DNA from: Flavobacteriales bacterium
GTDB taxonomy: Bacteria; Bacteroidota; Bacteroidia; Flavobacteriales_D; Crocinitomicaceae
DNA: 64,000 nucleotides
Direction: 5' to 3'
Assembly: GCA_947449575.1 (NCBI GenBank)
Contig: CANFRV010000009.1
Coordinates: forward strand, 54,088-118,087
Both the position numbers and the translations under genes were made by a program. The notes beneath the pieces were generated by a model, which was not told the origin of the DNA, searched no databases, and saw only the letters and a program-made list of their open reading frames with translations. Positions 27,814-36,626 of the stretch are shown here, one piece after another; within the stretch, counting starts at the first letter, position 1; every line of letters starts with the position of its first letter.

Positions 27814-28461
27814 ATGAAAATATTTGGTTTACTACAGCTTCTTTCAATCTCTTTTTTTGGTTTCAGTCAAGATTCTTTCGATTTTTCTACTGCACTGCCA
27901 GTTGGAGAGAAAGCAGTTCAAGCCGTTGAGAAAAATTACTTTGGAAGTTATGCTGCAGATAATAATGAGACTTTCTATGAATTTGACGCACAAGGTGTTT
28001 GGATCACTTCAACGATTTATAGTTCGATTTCGAGAGAAACGATTCGAGAATCTTCAAAATACATCGTTCGAAATGGATATATTTTTGGGATTGCTTTAAA
28101 TGACTCATTACCCTGCGAATTGGAAGGAGAATTGTATCATTTTGGTCTAAGAAATAAAGAGCAAATTATTGGACCTCATTCTGAGAATGTACTAAAAAAA
28201 ATAAATGCATCTTCCTATCTAATTTGTTTTTATGAAAATGGAGGCTATACCCCAAGTCATTTTACATTTTCAGGAAAAAAATTAGATGTGAAACATTTTG
28301 ATTATGAAATTGGAACAGCTATTTTTTCGAACATTGAAAGAAAAACTTCTAAAACAGTAAATGGGATGAATTATATCACTCTAAGTCCAACTATTGACGA
28401 GTGCAAAGAAATTTTTTCAGAAACTATTTTTGGGCCAATTTTTTCATATTCAAAAGAATAG
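27814..28461 (+). CDS. Exported protein of unknown function
   Basis: A 215-residue protein with a clear signal peptide (LLQLLSISFFGFSQ, probably cut after SQ). No family is recognised. The mature part is predicted mixed alpha/beta, with EFDAQGVWITSTIYSSISRE and FSGKKLDVKHFDYEIGTAIF as the most structured stretches. Only two cysteines occur in the mature part, and there is no lipobox, no sorting domain and no membrane segment. It is likely periplasmic or secreted. It lies divergent from recJ and is followed by a T9SS cargo gene with its own promoter box. Confidence 0.65.
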   Translation: MKIFGLLQLLSISFFGFSQDSFDFSTALPVGEKAVQAVEKNYFGSYAADNNETFYEFDAQGVWITSTIYSSISRETIRESSKYIVRNGYIFGIALNDSLPCELEGELYHFGLRNKEQIIGPHSENVLKKINASSYLICFYENGGYTPSHFTFSGKKLDVKHFDYEIGTAIFSNIERKTSKTVNGMNYITLSPTIDECKEIFSETIFGPIFSYSKE

Positions 28462-28575
28462 CCGATTTCCTTGTTTAGTATTTAACAAATAACAAAATTT
28501 CCGTTCAAAGAGCGTTTTTTAAACTATATTTTTAAAATTCTTCTGTTATTTAATGGAATTAACATAAAAATAATC

Positions 28576-28583
28576 TAAATTTG
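28576..28583 (+). promoter_or_regulatory. Probable -7 box of the PA-domain protein gene
   Basis: TAAATTTG matches TAnnTTTG, 17 bp before the ATG at 28601. The upstream partner is weak. Confidence 0.4.
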
Positions 28584-28600
28584 TTTTAAAATAATTAACT

Positions 28601-30346
28601 ATGAAAAAATTAATACTATCGATTGTTGTCGCTACAGGATCTTTTGTAGCAACATCTCAAGTAATTTTCTCGGCACAATCTCCTGCGAGTGTAGCTGGAT
28701 TATACTCTTTTACAAGTAATGGAGATGGATCAAGTTGGGGTCTGCTTAATTTAAACAATCCTGCAGATGCTATCACAGCAGAATTAATGTTGGTAGAAGA
28801 TGGTACTCCAGGTACAAACCCACAAGGACATCCTATCTCACAAGAAGGATGTGATCCTCTTACAAATGATTTAACAGGTAAAATTGCGGTTATTTACAGA
28901 AACACTTGTACTTTTGGTGTGAAATGTTTGAACGCTCAAACTGCTGGAGCTATCGGTGTTATTGTTGTAAATAGAGAGCCAGGACTTATTAATATGGCTG
29001 GAGGAACAGAAGGAACAACGGTTATGATTCCAGTTACTTTTATCAGTGATACGGACGGTGCTGCTTTAATCACTGCAATGGATAGCGGACCAGTAGTTGT
29101 TTTTATTGGAAACAAACAAAATGTTTTTGCAAATGATATCGGAAGTTTAGTAAAAGACCGTATCGTACCAACTGCATTTTCATATCCTACAACTATCTCA
29201 AACACTGCAGCAGAATTATCCTTTGATTTAGGTATTCAAGTAAGAAATTTTGGAAGTGCAAATCAAACAGGAGCAACTGTTACTGCAAATGTTGATTTCG
29301 GTGGTTCTAGTGTTTATAATGAAGTCTCTCCTGCGTTTGATATTCTTTCTGGAGATAGCGCAATGATTACTTTTTCTCCTTTGTCATTGGCTTCATACTC
29401 AAATGCTGGAAAGTATTCTTTGTCATACACTATTAATTTAACATCTCCTGATGATGATACTACAGATAATGTATATACGACAGAATTTCAGTTAAATGAT
29501 ACATTATTTTCTTTAGCTCCTCTTGATGCGGTTACTAATTATCCTATTTCAACAGGAGGTACTCAACCAGCTACTTTTACAAATGAATATGGATCATGTA
29601 TTCTTTTTAGAAACGCTAAAGCGGATAGTATTGCAGCGCGAGGTATTTATTTTAGCGCTATGACCAATCTTGTTGATTCTTTGATGGGGCAATCAATTAA
29701 TGTAGCTGCATATAAAGTGCTTAGTACATTTGTTGACACAACTGATATGCCTGCAGCTGGAAGTGTTGATATTGGTGACCCCGTTGCTATCGGTTACTAC
29801 TACTATCCTGATGGGTTACAATCGAATTTACAAAAAACAGTCATTTATCAACCTTTTGATAATGAAATAGTTTTAGAAAATGATGCAAGGTACTTATTTT
29901 GCGCATCTGCTTCTTCTAAAAAAGTTTTCATAGGGTATAATACCAAATTAAATTATGAAATGAATTATAAACATTACGCTCAACCTTTAGTACCTGTAAT
30001 TACGGATGGTTCTACTAATCTTGTTGGTTTTGGAGGAGATAATGTTCCTGCAATAGCTGTTCAAGTAGAGTCTATTTTAAGTCTTGGTGTAAAAGAAAAT
30101 AAAACAATCGAAGGAAAAGTGTATCCTAATCCAGCAACAGATGAAGTATATGTTTCAATGAAAGCAGAAGGTTCTGCTAAATTAATCGTAACTGATATTT
30201 CTGGTAAAACGGTTATGAATAACACAATTAACTTAGTAGACGGAAAATATAAAGTTAATATGGCTTCATTGACAACAGGAATGTATATTTTCAATGTTGT
30301 TCTTGAAAACGGAACTTCATCACAATTCAATGTTGTGAAAAAATAA
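28601..30346 (+). CDS. PA-domain protein with T9SS type A sorting domain
   Basis: A 581-residue secreted protein. After a signal peptide, a protease-associated (PA) domain spans about residues 55-170, with DLTGKIAVIYRNTCTFGVKC and AQTAGAIGVIVVNREPG. PA domains often bind substrates of extracellular proteases, but no peptidase motif is present here. The middle (about 200-310) resembles CARDB-like adhesive beta domains. The C-terminal 80 residues are a type A T9SS sorting domain (GKVYPNPATDEVYVSM, KLIVTDISGKTVM, LTTGMYIFNVVLENG). It is therefore probably anchored on or released from the cell surface. It ends in a strong hairpin. Confidence 0.82.
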   Translation: MKKLILSIVVATGSFVATSQVIFSAQSPASVAGLYSFTSNGDGSSWGLLNLNNPADAITAELMLVEDGTPGTNPQGHPISQEGCDPLTNDLTGKIAVIYRNTCTFGVKCLNAQTAGAIGVIVVNREPGLINMAGGTEGTTVMIPVTFISDTDGAALITAMDSGPVVVFIGNKQNVFANDIGSLVKDRIVPTAFSYPTTISNTAAELSFDLGIQVRNFGSANQTGATVTANVDFGGSSVYNEVSPAFDILSGDSAMITFSPLSLASYSNAGKYSLSYTINLTSPDDDTTDNVYTTEFQLNDTLFSLAPLDAVTNYPISTGGTQPATFTNEYGSCILFRNAKADSIAARGIYFSAMTNLVDSLMGQSINVAAYKVLSTFVDTTDMPAAGSVDIGDPVAIGYYYYPDGLQSNLQKTVIYQPFDNEIVLENDARYLFCASASSKKVFIGYNTKLNYEMNYKHYAQPLVPVITDGSTNLVGFGGDNVPAIAVQVESILSLGVKENKTIEGKVYPNPATDEVYVSMKAEGSAKLIVTDISGKTVMNNTINLVDGKYKVNMASLTTGMYIFNVVLENGTSSQFNVVKK

Positions 30347-30368
30347 CACTAAAAAATAGTACTTTTTA

Positions 30369-30402
30369 AATAGGCTGTTCGTTTGAACAGCCTATTTTTT
30401 TT
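30369..30402 (+). terminator. Terminator of the PA-domain protein gene
   Basis: A perfect 13-bp stem AAATAGGCTGTTC / GAACAGCCTATTT with a 4-nt GTTT loop and a run of T. Confidence 0.9.
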
Positions 30403-30480
30403 TGCCCTGTTTGAATCAGATCGATTATTTTCATAGAACATCTTTTCAACCTATTTATTTTTAAAAAAAGGATTATTTCA

Positions 30481-30506
30481 TTTATTAATCGTAATATTGC
30501 AATAAA
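30481..30506 (+). promoter_or_regulatory. Possible arsR promoter/operator
   Basis: TTTATT (30481-30486) and AATAAA (30501-30506) flank TAATATTG (30492-30499), which is one mismatch from the TAnnTTTG box. The dyad is imperfect in the centre. Autoregulation by ArsR at this site is a family-based guess. Confidence 0.3.
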
Positions 30507-30512
30507 TAAAAC

Positions 30513-30848
30513 ATGGGACTTACAAAATCAGAGATATTTTCTGTTGAGCAAAACGTCTTAGCAACTCAAGCAAGAGTATTAGCTCATCCTGCTCGAATAG
30601 CCATTATTCAGGAATTAATCAAAATGGATTCTTGTGTTTGCGGAGATTTAGTGACTGAAATTGGTTTAGCACAAGCAACGATTTCTCAACATTTGAAAGA
30701 ATTAAAATCAATAGGATTGATTCAAGGAACCATTGATGGAACTAGTGTTTGCTATTGTATTAATGCCGAAAAATGGGAAGAAATAAAGAATAAATTTGCT
30801 GCTTTTTTCGCGCTCCCTGCAGATAAAAAAACGAATTGTTGTACTTAA
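30513..30848 (+). CDS. arsR: ArsR family transcriptional regulator
   Basis: A 111-residue winged-HTH repressor. The metal-binding stretch MDSCVCGDLVTEIGLAQATI includes the CxC of the classical ArsR metalloid site at the start of the recognition helix. HLKELKSIGLIQGTIDGTSV, then CYCINAEKW, forms the wing and dimer helix. Additional cysteines lie in TNCCT at the C-terminus. Related proteins release DNA on binding As(III) or Sb(III). The genes that follow (DUF6428, arsC, MIP channel) make an arsenic-inducible operon likely. The gap to the next gene is 12 bp. Confidence 0.9.
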   Translation: MGLTKSEIFSVEQNVLATQARVLAHPARIAIIQELIKMDSCVCGDLVTEIGLAQATISQHLKELKSIGLIQGTIDGTSVCYCINAEKWEEIKNKFAAFFALPADKKTNCCT

Positions 30849-30860
30849 AATAACTAAAAA

Positions 30861-31328
30861 ATGAAATTATCAGACTTTAAAACAAAACTAAATACACTTG
30901 ACACATTACGTTTTATGCTTCCTGATGGAACATATATTCCTAAACATTTTCATATTACTGAAGTTGGCGAAGTCTCTAAAAATTTTATAGATTGTGGTGG
31001 AACCGTTCGTTTGGAAAAAGTGGTGAATTTTCAGTTATGGGAAGCAAATGATTTTGATCATCGGTTAACTCCTGATAAATTAGATTCTATTATTGGTCTT
31101 TCACAAACGGTACTAGGAATCGGTGATTTAGAAATCGAAATCGAATATCAAAAGGATACAATTAGCAAGTATGGTGTTGAATTCATAGAGGGGGAATTTG
31201 TATTTACTTCCTTGCATACCAATTGTTTGGCATTGGATAAATGTGGTGTTTCTCCGGAAAAATTAAAAGTAAATTTAAAAGATATTTCCTACTCTAATAC
31301 CTGCACGCCGGGCGGTGGTTGTTGCTAA
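30861..31328 (+). CDS. DUF6428 family protein in the ars operon
   Basis: A 155-residue cytoplasmic protein lacking a signal peptide or membrane segment. MLPDGTYIPKHFHITEVGEV and NFIDCGGTVRLEKVVNFQLW are the conserved parts of a family found beside arsR in Bacteroidota. The C-terminus ends in CTPGGGCC, a compact set of three cysteines that could bind soft metals. Two more cysteines lie nearby (TNCLALDKCG). The function is unproven; a metallochaperone or ArsR-linked sensor role is inferred from position and cysteines only. The arsC gene starts 48 bp downstream. Confidence 0.7.
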   Translation: MKLSDFKTKLNTLDTLRFMLPDGTYIPKHFHITEVGEVSKNFIDCGGTVRLEKVVNFQLWEANDFDHRLTPDKLDSIIGLSQTVLGIGDLEIEIEYQKDTISKYGVEFIEGEFVFTSLHTNCLALDKCGVSPEKLKVNLKDISYSNTCTPGGGCC

Positions 31329-31376
31329 TTACAAGGGAAGCATTTTTAATTAATTCTTAGATTATTTGTAAAAATT

Positions 31377-31838
31377 ATGGTAAAAAAAGTAAAAGATATC
31401 CTGGTTCTTTGCACGGGAAATAGTTGCAGAAGTCAGATGGCAGAAGGTTATTTACGTTTTTTCTCGCAAGAAAAAGCAACTATTTACAGCGCAGGAATCG
31501 AAACTCATGGCGTAAATCCCCACGCTATACAAGTAATGATGGAAGATGGAATTGATATTAGTTCCCATACATCCAATAACATAAATGAATATACTGAAGT
31601 TGATTTTGATTTAATTCTTACCGTTTGTAATAACGCAGAAACAAATTGTCCTTATTTCCCTTCAAAAGCTTTGCGTTTCCATTATAATTTTCCAGATCCG
31701 GCAAAAGCAATCGGCACAGAAGAAGAAATTATGAATGAATTTCGAGCAACAAGAGATTTGATAAAGATGTATTGTGAAAAATTTCTCAAAATCCACCTCA
31801 CTTCAAATGGAAAAAGTTTCGAAAATTTCATACTATAA
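31377..31838 (+). CDS. arsC: Arsenate reductase, thioredoxin-type (LMW phosphatase fold)
   Basis: A 153-residue protein of the low-molecular-weight tyrosine-phosphatase fold. The P-loop CTGNSCRSQMAEGYL (C12 to R18) and the redox pair C84 and C91 (LTVCNNAETNCPYFP) match the three-cysteine mechanism of Staphylococcus ArsC, which reduces arsenate to arsenite with thioredoxin. Length is slightly longer than that enzyme. It lies between DUF6428 and the MIP channel, with only 17 bp to the latter. Confidence 0.9.
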   Translation: MVKKVKDILVLCTGNSCRSQMAEGYLRFFSQEKATIYSAGIETHGVNPHAIQVMMEDGIDISSHTSNNINEYTEVDFDLILTVCNNAETNCPYFPSKALRFHYNFPDPAKAIGTEEEIMNEFRATRDLIKMYCEKFLKIHLTSNGKSFENFIL

Positions 31839-31855
31839 TTCTGAAAAAAGGAGGA

Positions 31856-32509
31856 ATGAAAAGGTATTTAGCTGAAATTATCGGAACATTTGCTTTAGTT
31901 TTTTGCGGAACTGGAGCAATCATTATCGATCAACAATCGGGAGGAACAGTCACACACGTAGGTGTGGCAATCACGTTTGGATTAATTGTCGCTTCGATGA
32001 TTTATGCCATTGGAGATATTTCTGGTGCCCATTTAAATCCAGCCGTCTCAATTGCCTTTTGGGTAGCAAAATTATTTCCCGCGAAGGAAGTGATTCCTTA
32101 TGTCCTTAGTCAAGCAATTGGAGCATTTTTAGCAAGTTTTACACTAAAATTTTTATTTCCTACGAATACAACACTTGGTTCAACTTTGCCTGCGGGAGAT
32201 CCTATGCAATCTTTCGTTTTAGAATTTATTCTTACGTTTCTCTTAATGTTTATTATTATTCATGTTGCAAAAGGGAGTAAGGAACATGGAATGTTTGCTG
32301 GAATAGCAATAGGTGGCGCAGTATTACTAGAAGCAATGTTTGCTGGACCTATTTCTGGAGCCTCTATGAATCCGATTCGTTCCATTTCTCCGGCAATTGT
32401 TTCTGGTCATATAGAACATTTGTGGGTGTATCTCTTGGCGCCGATTTCAGGAGCTATCCTTGCGGTGCTTTCTTGGAAAATTTTGAAAAACAAAGAACTC
32501 TTCGATTAA
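31856..32509 (+). CDS. MIP family channel (aquaporin/aquaglyceroporin) in the ars operon
   Basis: A 217-residue channel with six membrane helices and two half-helices. The first half-loop is canonical (SGAHLNPAVSIAF). The second reads SGASMNPIRSISPA, with Ile in place of the usual Ala of the NPA box, while the selectivity-filter Arg is kept. Such substitutions are known to alter solute range in some MIPs. Because it follows arsC and no ArsB or Acr3 pump is present, it probably lets As(III) leave the cell, as AqpS does in Sinorhizobium. An AAGGAGG sits only 1 nt before the ATG, too near for normal use. Confidence 0.85.
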   Translation: MKRYLAEIIGTFALVFCGTGAIIIDQQSGGTVTHVGVAITFGLIVASMIYAIGDISGAHLNPAVSIAFWVAKLFPAKEVIPYVLSQAIGAFLASFTLKFLFPTNTTLGSTLPAGDPMQSFVLEFILTFLLMFIIIHVAKGSKEHGMFAGIAIGGAVLLEAMFAGPISGASMNPIRSISPAIVSGHIEHLWVYLLAPISGAILAVLSWKILKNKELFD

Positions 32510-32539
32510 TTCACTAATTTGGTCATATAATTACGATAT

Positions 32540-34165
32540 ATGCAATTTACAGTTGAAGGAAACATCGTTGATGTATTGCACAAGAACATCTACAAAGGGA
32601 TCGTTTTTATTGAAGATGGAATTATCACTTCAATTGAAAAGAAAAATGTTTCTTCAGATCTTTACATTCTGCCTGGTTTTATAGATTCTCATGTTCATGT
32701 TGAAAGTTCAATGCTTATTCCTTCTGAATTTGCACGTCTAGCATCTCCACATGGTACAGTCGCCACCATTTCTGATCCACATGAAATTGGGAATGTTCTG
32801 GGGGTTGAAGGGGTAAAATACATGATAGAAAATGGGAAGAAGGTTCCGTTTAAATTCTATTTCGGAGCACCTTCTTGTGTTCCTGCAACTCCCTTTGAAA
32901 CTGCTGGAGCAGAAATTGGGGTGAAAGATATCGATGAATTACTGAAAATGCCTGAAATTATTTACTTAACAGAAATGATGAATTTCCCTGGCGTTTTAGC
33001 GAAAGATGAAACGGTCATGCAAAAAATAGCATTGGCACATAAATACAATAAAGTGGTTGACGGGCATGCTCCGGGACTTAGAGGAGAAGATGCTAAAAAT
33101 TACATTGCTGCTGGAATTTCGACCGATCATGAATGTTTTACATCGGAAGAAGCGTTAGAAAAATTGAAGTATGGCATGAAAATTCTAATTCGTGAAGGAA
33201 GTGCCGCAAAAAACTTCGAAGCGCTGATTGACTTAATGCATGAACATTCAGAAAATATGATGTTTTGCTCAGACGACAAGCATCCAAACGACCTAGTTAT
33301 TGGTCACATAGACTTATTGGTTAAACGAGCCTTAAAAAAAGGGGTTGATTTAATGAAAGTTTTGCGCGCAGCTTGCGTAAATCCGGTGCTCCATTATGGA
33401 ATGAATGTTGGGCTTTTACAAGTAAATGATCCTGCTGATTTCATCATCACAAATAATTTGAACGACTTCGAGATTCTAGCAACATATATTCAAGGAGAAA
33501 AAGTGGCAGAAAACGGGAAAACCACTATTCAATCCGTAAAAGCAGAAATCGTTAATAATTTTAATTGCTCTAAAATTTCAGTTTCTGATTTAAAAGTAGA
33601 ATCAAAAAGTAATAAAATCAAAGTAATAACTGTTGAAGACGGTCAATTGATTACTCGAAAATTAATAGCAGAAGTTGAAAGTGTAGACAATCAAATTGAG
33701 GGTGATCTTTCTCAAGACATTTTAAAAATGGTGGTTGTGAATCGATATAATACAGCTCCTCCAGCGATTGCATTTGTAAAAAATGTTGGTTTAAAACAAG
33801 GAGCTTTGGCATCAAGTGTTGCGCATGATAGTCACAATATTATAGCGGTTGGAACAAATGATAAAGATATTGTTAGGGCAATTAATTTATTAATTGAACA
33901 AAAAGGGGGTGTTTCTGCTGCAAATGGCGAAATTGAAACCATCCTTTGTTTGCCAGTTGCAGGATTAATGAGTACGGAAGATGGCTATAAAATTGCTGAA
34001 AAATACGAGATCCTCGATCAACTTAGTAAAAAATGGGGAAGTACTTTACAAGCACCCTATATGACACTTTCTTTTTTAGCATTACTCGTAATTCCTGAAT
34101 TAAAATTGAGTGACAAAGGATTATTTGATGGGAATAAATTTGAATTTACTTCTTTGTTTGAGTGA
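32540..34165 (+). CDS. ade: Adenine deaminase
   Basis: A 541-residue metal-dependent amidohydrolase that converts adenine to hypoxanthine in purine salvage. The first metal motif is GFIDSHVHVESSMLIPSEFA; PHGTVATISDPHEIGNVLG and VVDGHAPGLRG carry further ligands. MFCSDDKHPNDLVIGHID supplies the late Asp. The C-terminal domain (VAHDSHNIIAVGTNDKDIV, GGVSAANGEI) is typical of Ade. Length is normal. It starts 30 bp after the channel gene, but a purine role makes a functional tie to arsenic unlikely; it may simply read on from that operon. Confidence 0.94.
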   Translation: MQFTVEGNIVDVLHKNIYKGIVFIEDGIITSIEKKNVSSDLYILPGFIDSHVHVESSMLIPSEFARLASPHGTVATISDPHEIGNVLGVEGVKYMIENGKKVPFKFYFGAPSCVPATPFETAGAEIGVKDIDELLKMPEIIYLTEMMNFPGVLAKDETVMQKIALAHKYNKVVDGHAPGLRGEDAKNYIAAGISTDHECFTSEEALEKLKYGMKILIREGSAAKNFEALIDLMHEHSENMMFCSDDKHPNDLVIGHIDLLVKRALKKGVDLMKVLRAACVNPVLHYGMNVGLLQVNDPADFIITNNLNDFEILATYIQGEKVAENGKTTIQSVKAEIVNNFNCSKISVSDLKVESKSNKIKVITVEDGQLITRKLIAEVESVDNQIEGDLSQDILKMVVVNRYNTAPPAIAFVKNVGLKQGALASSVAHDSHNIIAVGTNDKDIVRAINLLIEQKGGVSAANGEIETILCLPVAGLMSTEDGYKIAEKYEILDQLSKKWGSTLQAPYMTLSFLALLVIPELKLSDKGLFDGNKFEFTSLFE

Positions 34166-34254
34166 AGCTAAAAAATTCTAAAACCCCTTTTTAATTTTCA
34201 TATTATTTTGTATCTTTAAAAGAAGTATACATTATTAAGCCCCTAAATCAATTT

Positions 34255-34755
34255 ATGGAAATTGAAATATTACAACAGAAAATATATGAAATCAGAGGTC
34301 AACGAGTAATGTTGGATTATGATTTGGCGGAATTATATGAAGTTGAAACAAAATACCTTAAAAGGTCAGTGAAAAGTAATCTTAAAAGATTTCCACCTGA
34401 TTTTATGTTTGAGATTTCTAAAGAAGAATGGAATGTTTTGAGGTGCAATTTTAGCACCTCAAAAGGAAGTGGTGGTGCTAGATATTTACCTTATGCTTTT
34501 ACAGAACAAGGGTTAGCTATGTTAAGCGGAATACTTAGGTCAGACAAAGCGATTGAAGTAAATATTTCAATTATGAGAGTTTTTGTTTTTATGAGAAAAT
34601 ACGCAATATCTAATTTAGATTTGTCTCAGCAATTGAAACAACTAGAAAACCTCTATAACAAACAGTTTGATGATGTTTTCGAAGCGATAAATTATTTGAT
34701 TAAAAAAGACAATCTAGCACAACAACAAATAGAACGAAAGAAAATTGGGTTTTAG
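34255..34755 (+). CDS. ORF6N domain protein (phage-type DNA-binding)
   Basis: A 166-residue protein whose first 110 residues match the ORF6N domain: KIYEIRGQRVMLDYDLAELY, then ETKYLKRSVKSNLKRFPPDF and YLPYAFTEQGLAMLSGIL. The tail (LSQQLKQLENLYNKQFDDVF) is a short coiled-coil. ORF6N is found in phage antirepressor-like proteins and, often alone, in bacterial chromosomes. No phage structural, integrase or lysis gene is near, so it is a stand-alone accessory gene. Role unknown, probably DNA binding. Confidence 0.85.
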   Translation: MEIEILQQKIYEIRGQRVMLDYDLAELYEVETKYLKRSVKSNLKRFPPDFMFEISKEEWNVLRCNFSTSKGSGGARYLPYAFTEQGLAMLSGILRSDKAIEVNISIMRVFVFMRKYAISNLDLSQQLKQLENLYNKQFDDVFEAINYLIKKDNLAQQQIERKKIGF

Positions 34756-34830
34756 CTATTGCTTCTACCTTTTAACAATTATTTTAACAAAGATTAAAAA
34801 AAACATCTATATTTAACAAAAAAACCTAAC

Positions 34831-35616
34831 ATGAAAAGTTTAAGTTTATCCCTCTTTATTATTTGTTCAATTTGTTTAAATGTTATTAGTCAAGAGGAAA
34901 GTAAAATTTCCTTAAGTAAAAAGGTTATTTTGGAGTTGAACGCTTCATCGGCAGATTCGGTTTTATTTAGACCGTATTCAAAGCCTTGGGCATCTTGGGG
35001 TTGGGCTGGAGAACAAAGTGAACAGCAGTACAACAATCGTTTTAGGGGTAGATATGAAAATTTATGGACAGTTATGCACCCGTATATTATGAGTGGGGAA
35101 TTAAAATTATATTCTGCCTGGGATCCAAACCATTATATGACTCTTGATGAAGGAGAATTAAGATTCCCATTAAGTCAGGGATCTTATTTCAGCGATTCAA
35201 TCTCAAATAATACACTTAAACCAATATTGGGTTATTACGGTGAAGAGAAAACAACACCCCTTGCTAATTCATGGGGTGAAGATAGTATGATTGTTTTGGA
35301 TGATGGAATAAATGTATTTGTTTATCCAGCCCGAGATTATATATGGTATAGTGACGCGCACGTGGTGAAATATAAAATAAGGATTAATGTACAGTATAAC
35401 AAAAAAGGGAAAGAAATTAAACGATATGTCGCAGCAATTGCCCCTGTGATAAAAAACCCTTTTGATGGAGCAGGTTTTGAAAGTGAAGTATGTTGGATAA
35501 AATTTGATGATTTAAAAATACTTCTAAAAGATATTTATTTTTTTAATTCAAATGGTAAGCCAGAAACGTTTATAAACTATATTGAGAATAAGGCGCTGAA
35601 GAGCTTTATTAAATAA
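34831..35616 (+). CDS. Exported protein, possibly GldN-like
   Basis: A 261-residue protein with a signal peptide (SLFIICSICLNVISQ). The mature part is not a confident family match. Its plan resembles that of GldN, the gliding/T9SS ring protein: an early YENLWTVMHPYIMSGELKLY, then YSAWDPNHYMTLDEGEL, and later VVKYKIRINVQYNKKGKEI with AAIAPVIKNPF. These similarities are weak and judged by eye. The gldKLMN partners are not nearby. It ends in a hairpin terminator. Confidence 0.5.
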   Translation: MKSLSLSLFIICSICLNVISQEESKISLSKKVILELNASSADSVLFRPYSKPWASWGWAGEQSEQQYNNRFRGRYENLWTVMHPYIMSGELKLYSAWDPNHYMTLDEGELRFPLSQGSYFSDSISNNTLKPILGYYGEEKTTPLANSWGEDSMIVLDDGINVFVYPARDYIWYSDAHVVKYKIRINVQYNKKGKEIKRYVAAIAPVIKNPFDGAGFESEVCWIKFDDLKILLKDIYFFNSNGKPETFINYIENKALKSFIK

Positions 35617-35655
35617 TTATCTAAATAATGTGAGTACAGAAGAACGTTAAAATTT

Positions 35656-35693
35656 AAACCCTTGTAATTTAATATTTTACAAGGGTTTTTTTA
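35656..35693 (+). terminator. Terminator of the possible GldN-like gene
   Basis: A perfect 12-bp stem AAACCCTTGTAA / TTACAAGGGTTT with a 9-nt loop and seven T residues after it. Confidence 0.85.
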
Positions 35694-35794
35694 TAGAATA
35701 AACCAGATTAAAAGATAATTGATATATGGTTTTTAATTTCAATTTTTGAAAGTAGAAGTTGCTTTTAAAGAACCGTTTCAATATAGGATTTGTC

Positions 35795-36361
35795 CTATTT
35801 GCACAAAGAATTGTATAATTTAATAGTTTCAATAAAAGGTTTTTCTCTCGTACTGAAATCACCTTTGTAATTACTTGCAAAGGCAGGACACTTCAATAAA
35901 TAAGGCTTGATAAAATTCTTTAAGTTCTTTTTATTATTAATTTTATAAAAAGTACCATCAGGTAGTTTAAGAAAAAACCTGTAAGTACCTGAAGAGCTAC
36001 CACTACTATATGTTTGATAAGCAAGGTAAACTTTTAATGGCCCATCAACAGATCTACAAGTATAACGAATATAACTATCTGGCTTATCTGCCTTTAGAGG
36101 AATTTTATCATCCGTTTGTCCATGATGATAAAATGTCTGAACATCAGGTACATTTTTTTTAATTTCAACTGGTTTACCAGTAAGATCTGTATATTTAAAG
36201 CTCTTTAAATATCCTTGTGCAGTTGTATTATAAGTTAATTCCGTACAAAATACCGTGTCAGTTTTTGTAACAAAATAATCTTTCGGCTTATTTGTTTGAG
36301 CAAATAATAAATCGCAAGAGTTTAAAAAAATGGCACTTAAAAAAATAACTTTTTGAAACAT
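35795..36361 (-). CDS. Exported protein of unknown function
   Basis: A 188-residue protein with a signal peptide (VIFLSAIFLNSCDLLFAQ) likely cut after FAQ. A cysteine lies in this region, but it is not at a good lipobox. The mature part has DYFVTKTDTVFCTELTYNTT, a repeat-free beta-rich core, and two late cysteines (LLKCPAFASNYKG, LYNSLCK). TGTYRFF-like and YKINNKKNLKNFIKPYL stretches resemble small Bacteroidota exported proteins of unknown role. It is not clearly in an operon. Confidence 0.6.
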   Translation of the reverse strand: MFQKVIFLSAIFLNSCDLLFAQTNKPKDYFVTKTDTVFCTELTYNTTAQGYLKSFKYTDLTGKPVEIKKNVPDVQTFYHHGQTDDKIPLKADKPDSYIRYTCRSVDGPLKVYLAYQTYSSGSSSGTYRFFLKLPDGTFYKINNKKNLKNFIKPYLLKCPAFASNYKGDFSTREKPFIETIKLYNSLCK

Positions 36362-36573
36362 TTTATATGTATTTTAAAAATTAAAAAAAGGCAAATATAA
36401 AAATAAGAAATAGACTATAGCTTAAAATCTTTTAAAAATAGAAATTTTAGATTTTCCCAGATAAATCAATTAACAAGCATAATCAGGATTAATTTTTTGT
36501 ACTTCTTTGATACTTCCACTTTACCACTTATCAATTGAAATATATAAGACAACTGAAGCCAAAAATAGTGCAC

Positions 36574-36602
36574 AAAAAAGCCTAGAGAAAAATCCCTAGG
36601 CT
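36574..36602 (-). terminator. Terminator of the sdh operon
   Basis: On the minus strand AGCCTAG, a 10-nt loop and CTAGGCT are followed by TTTTTTG. It lies 25 bp past the sdhB stop. Confidence 0.75.
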
Positions 36603-36626
36603 CAACTTAATGAAAATCATATAAAA

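Noticed and set aside
30513..32509. Reading the MIP gene as an ordinary AqpZ water channel
   Set aside because: The NPI change, and close packing behind arsR and arsC, point to arsenite or another solute, so plain AqpZ is not claimed.
34255..34755. Prophage remnant around the ORF6N gene
   Set aside because: No integrase, capsid, tail, lysis or att sites were seen in the flanks.
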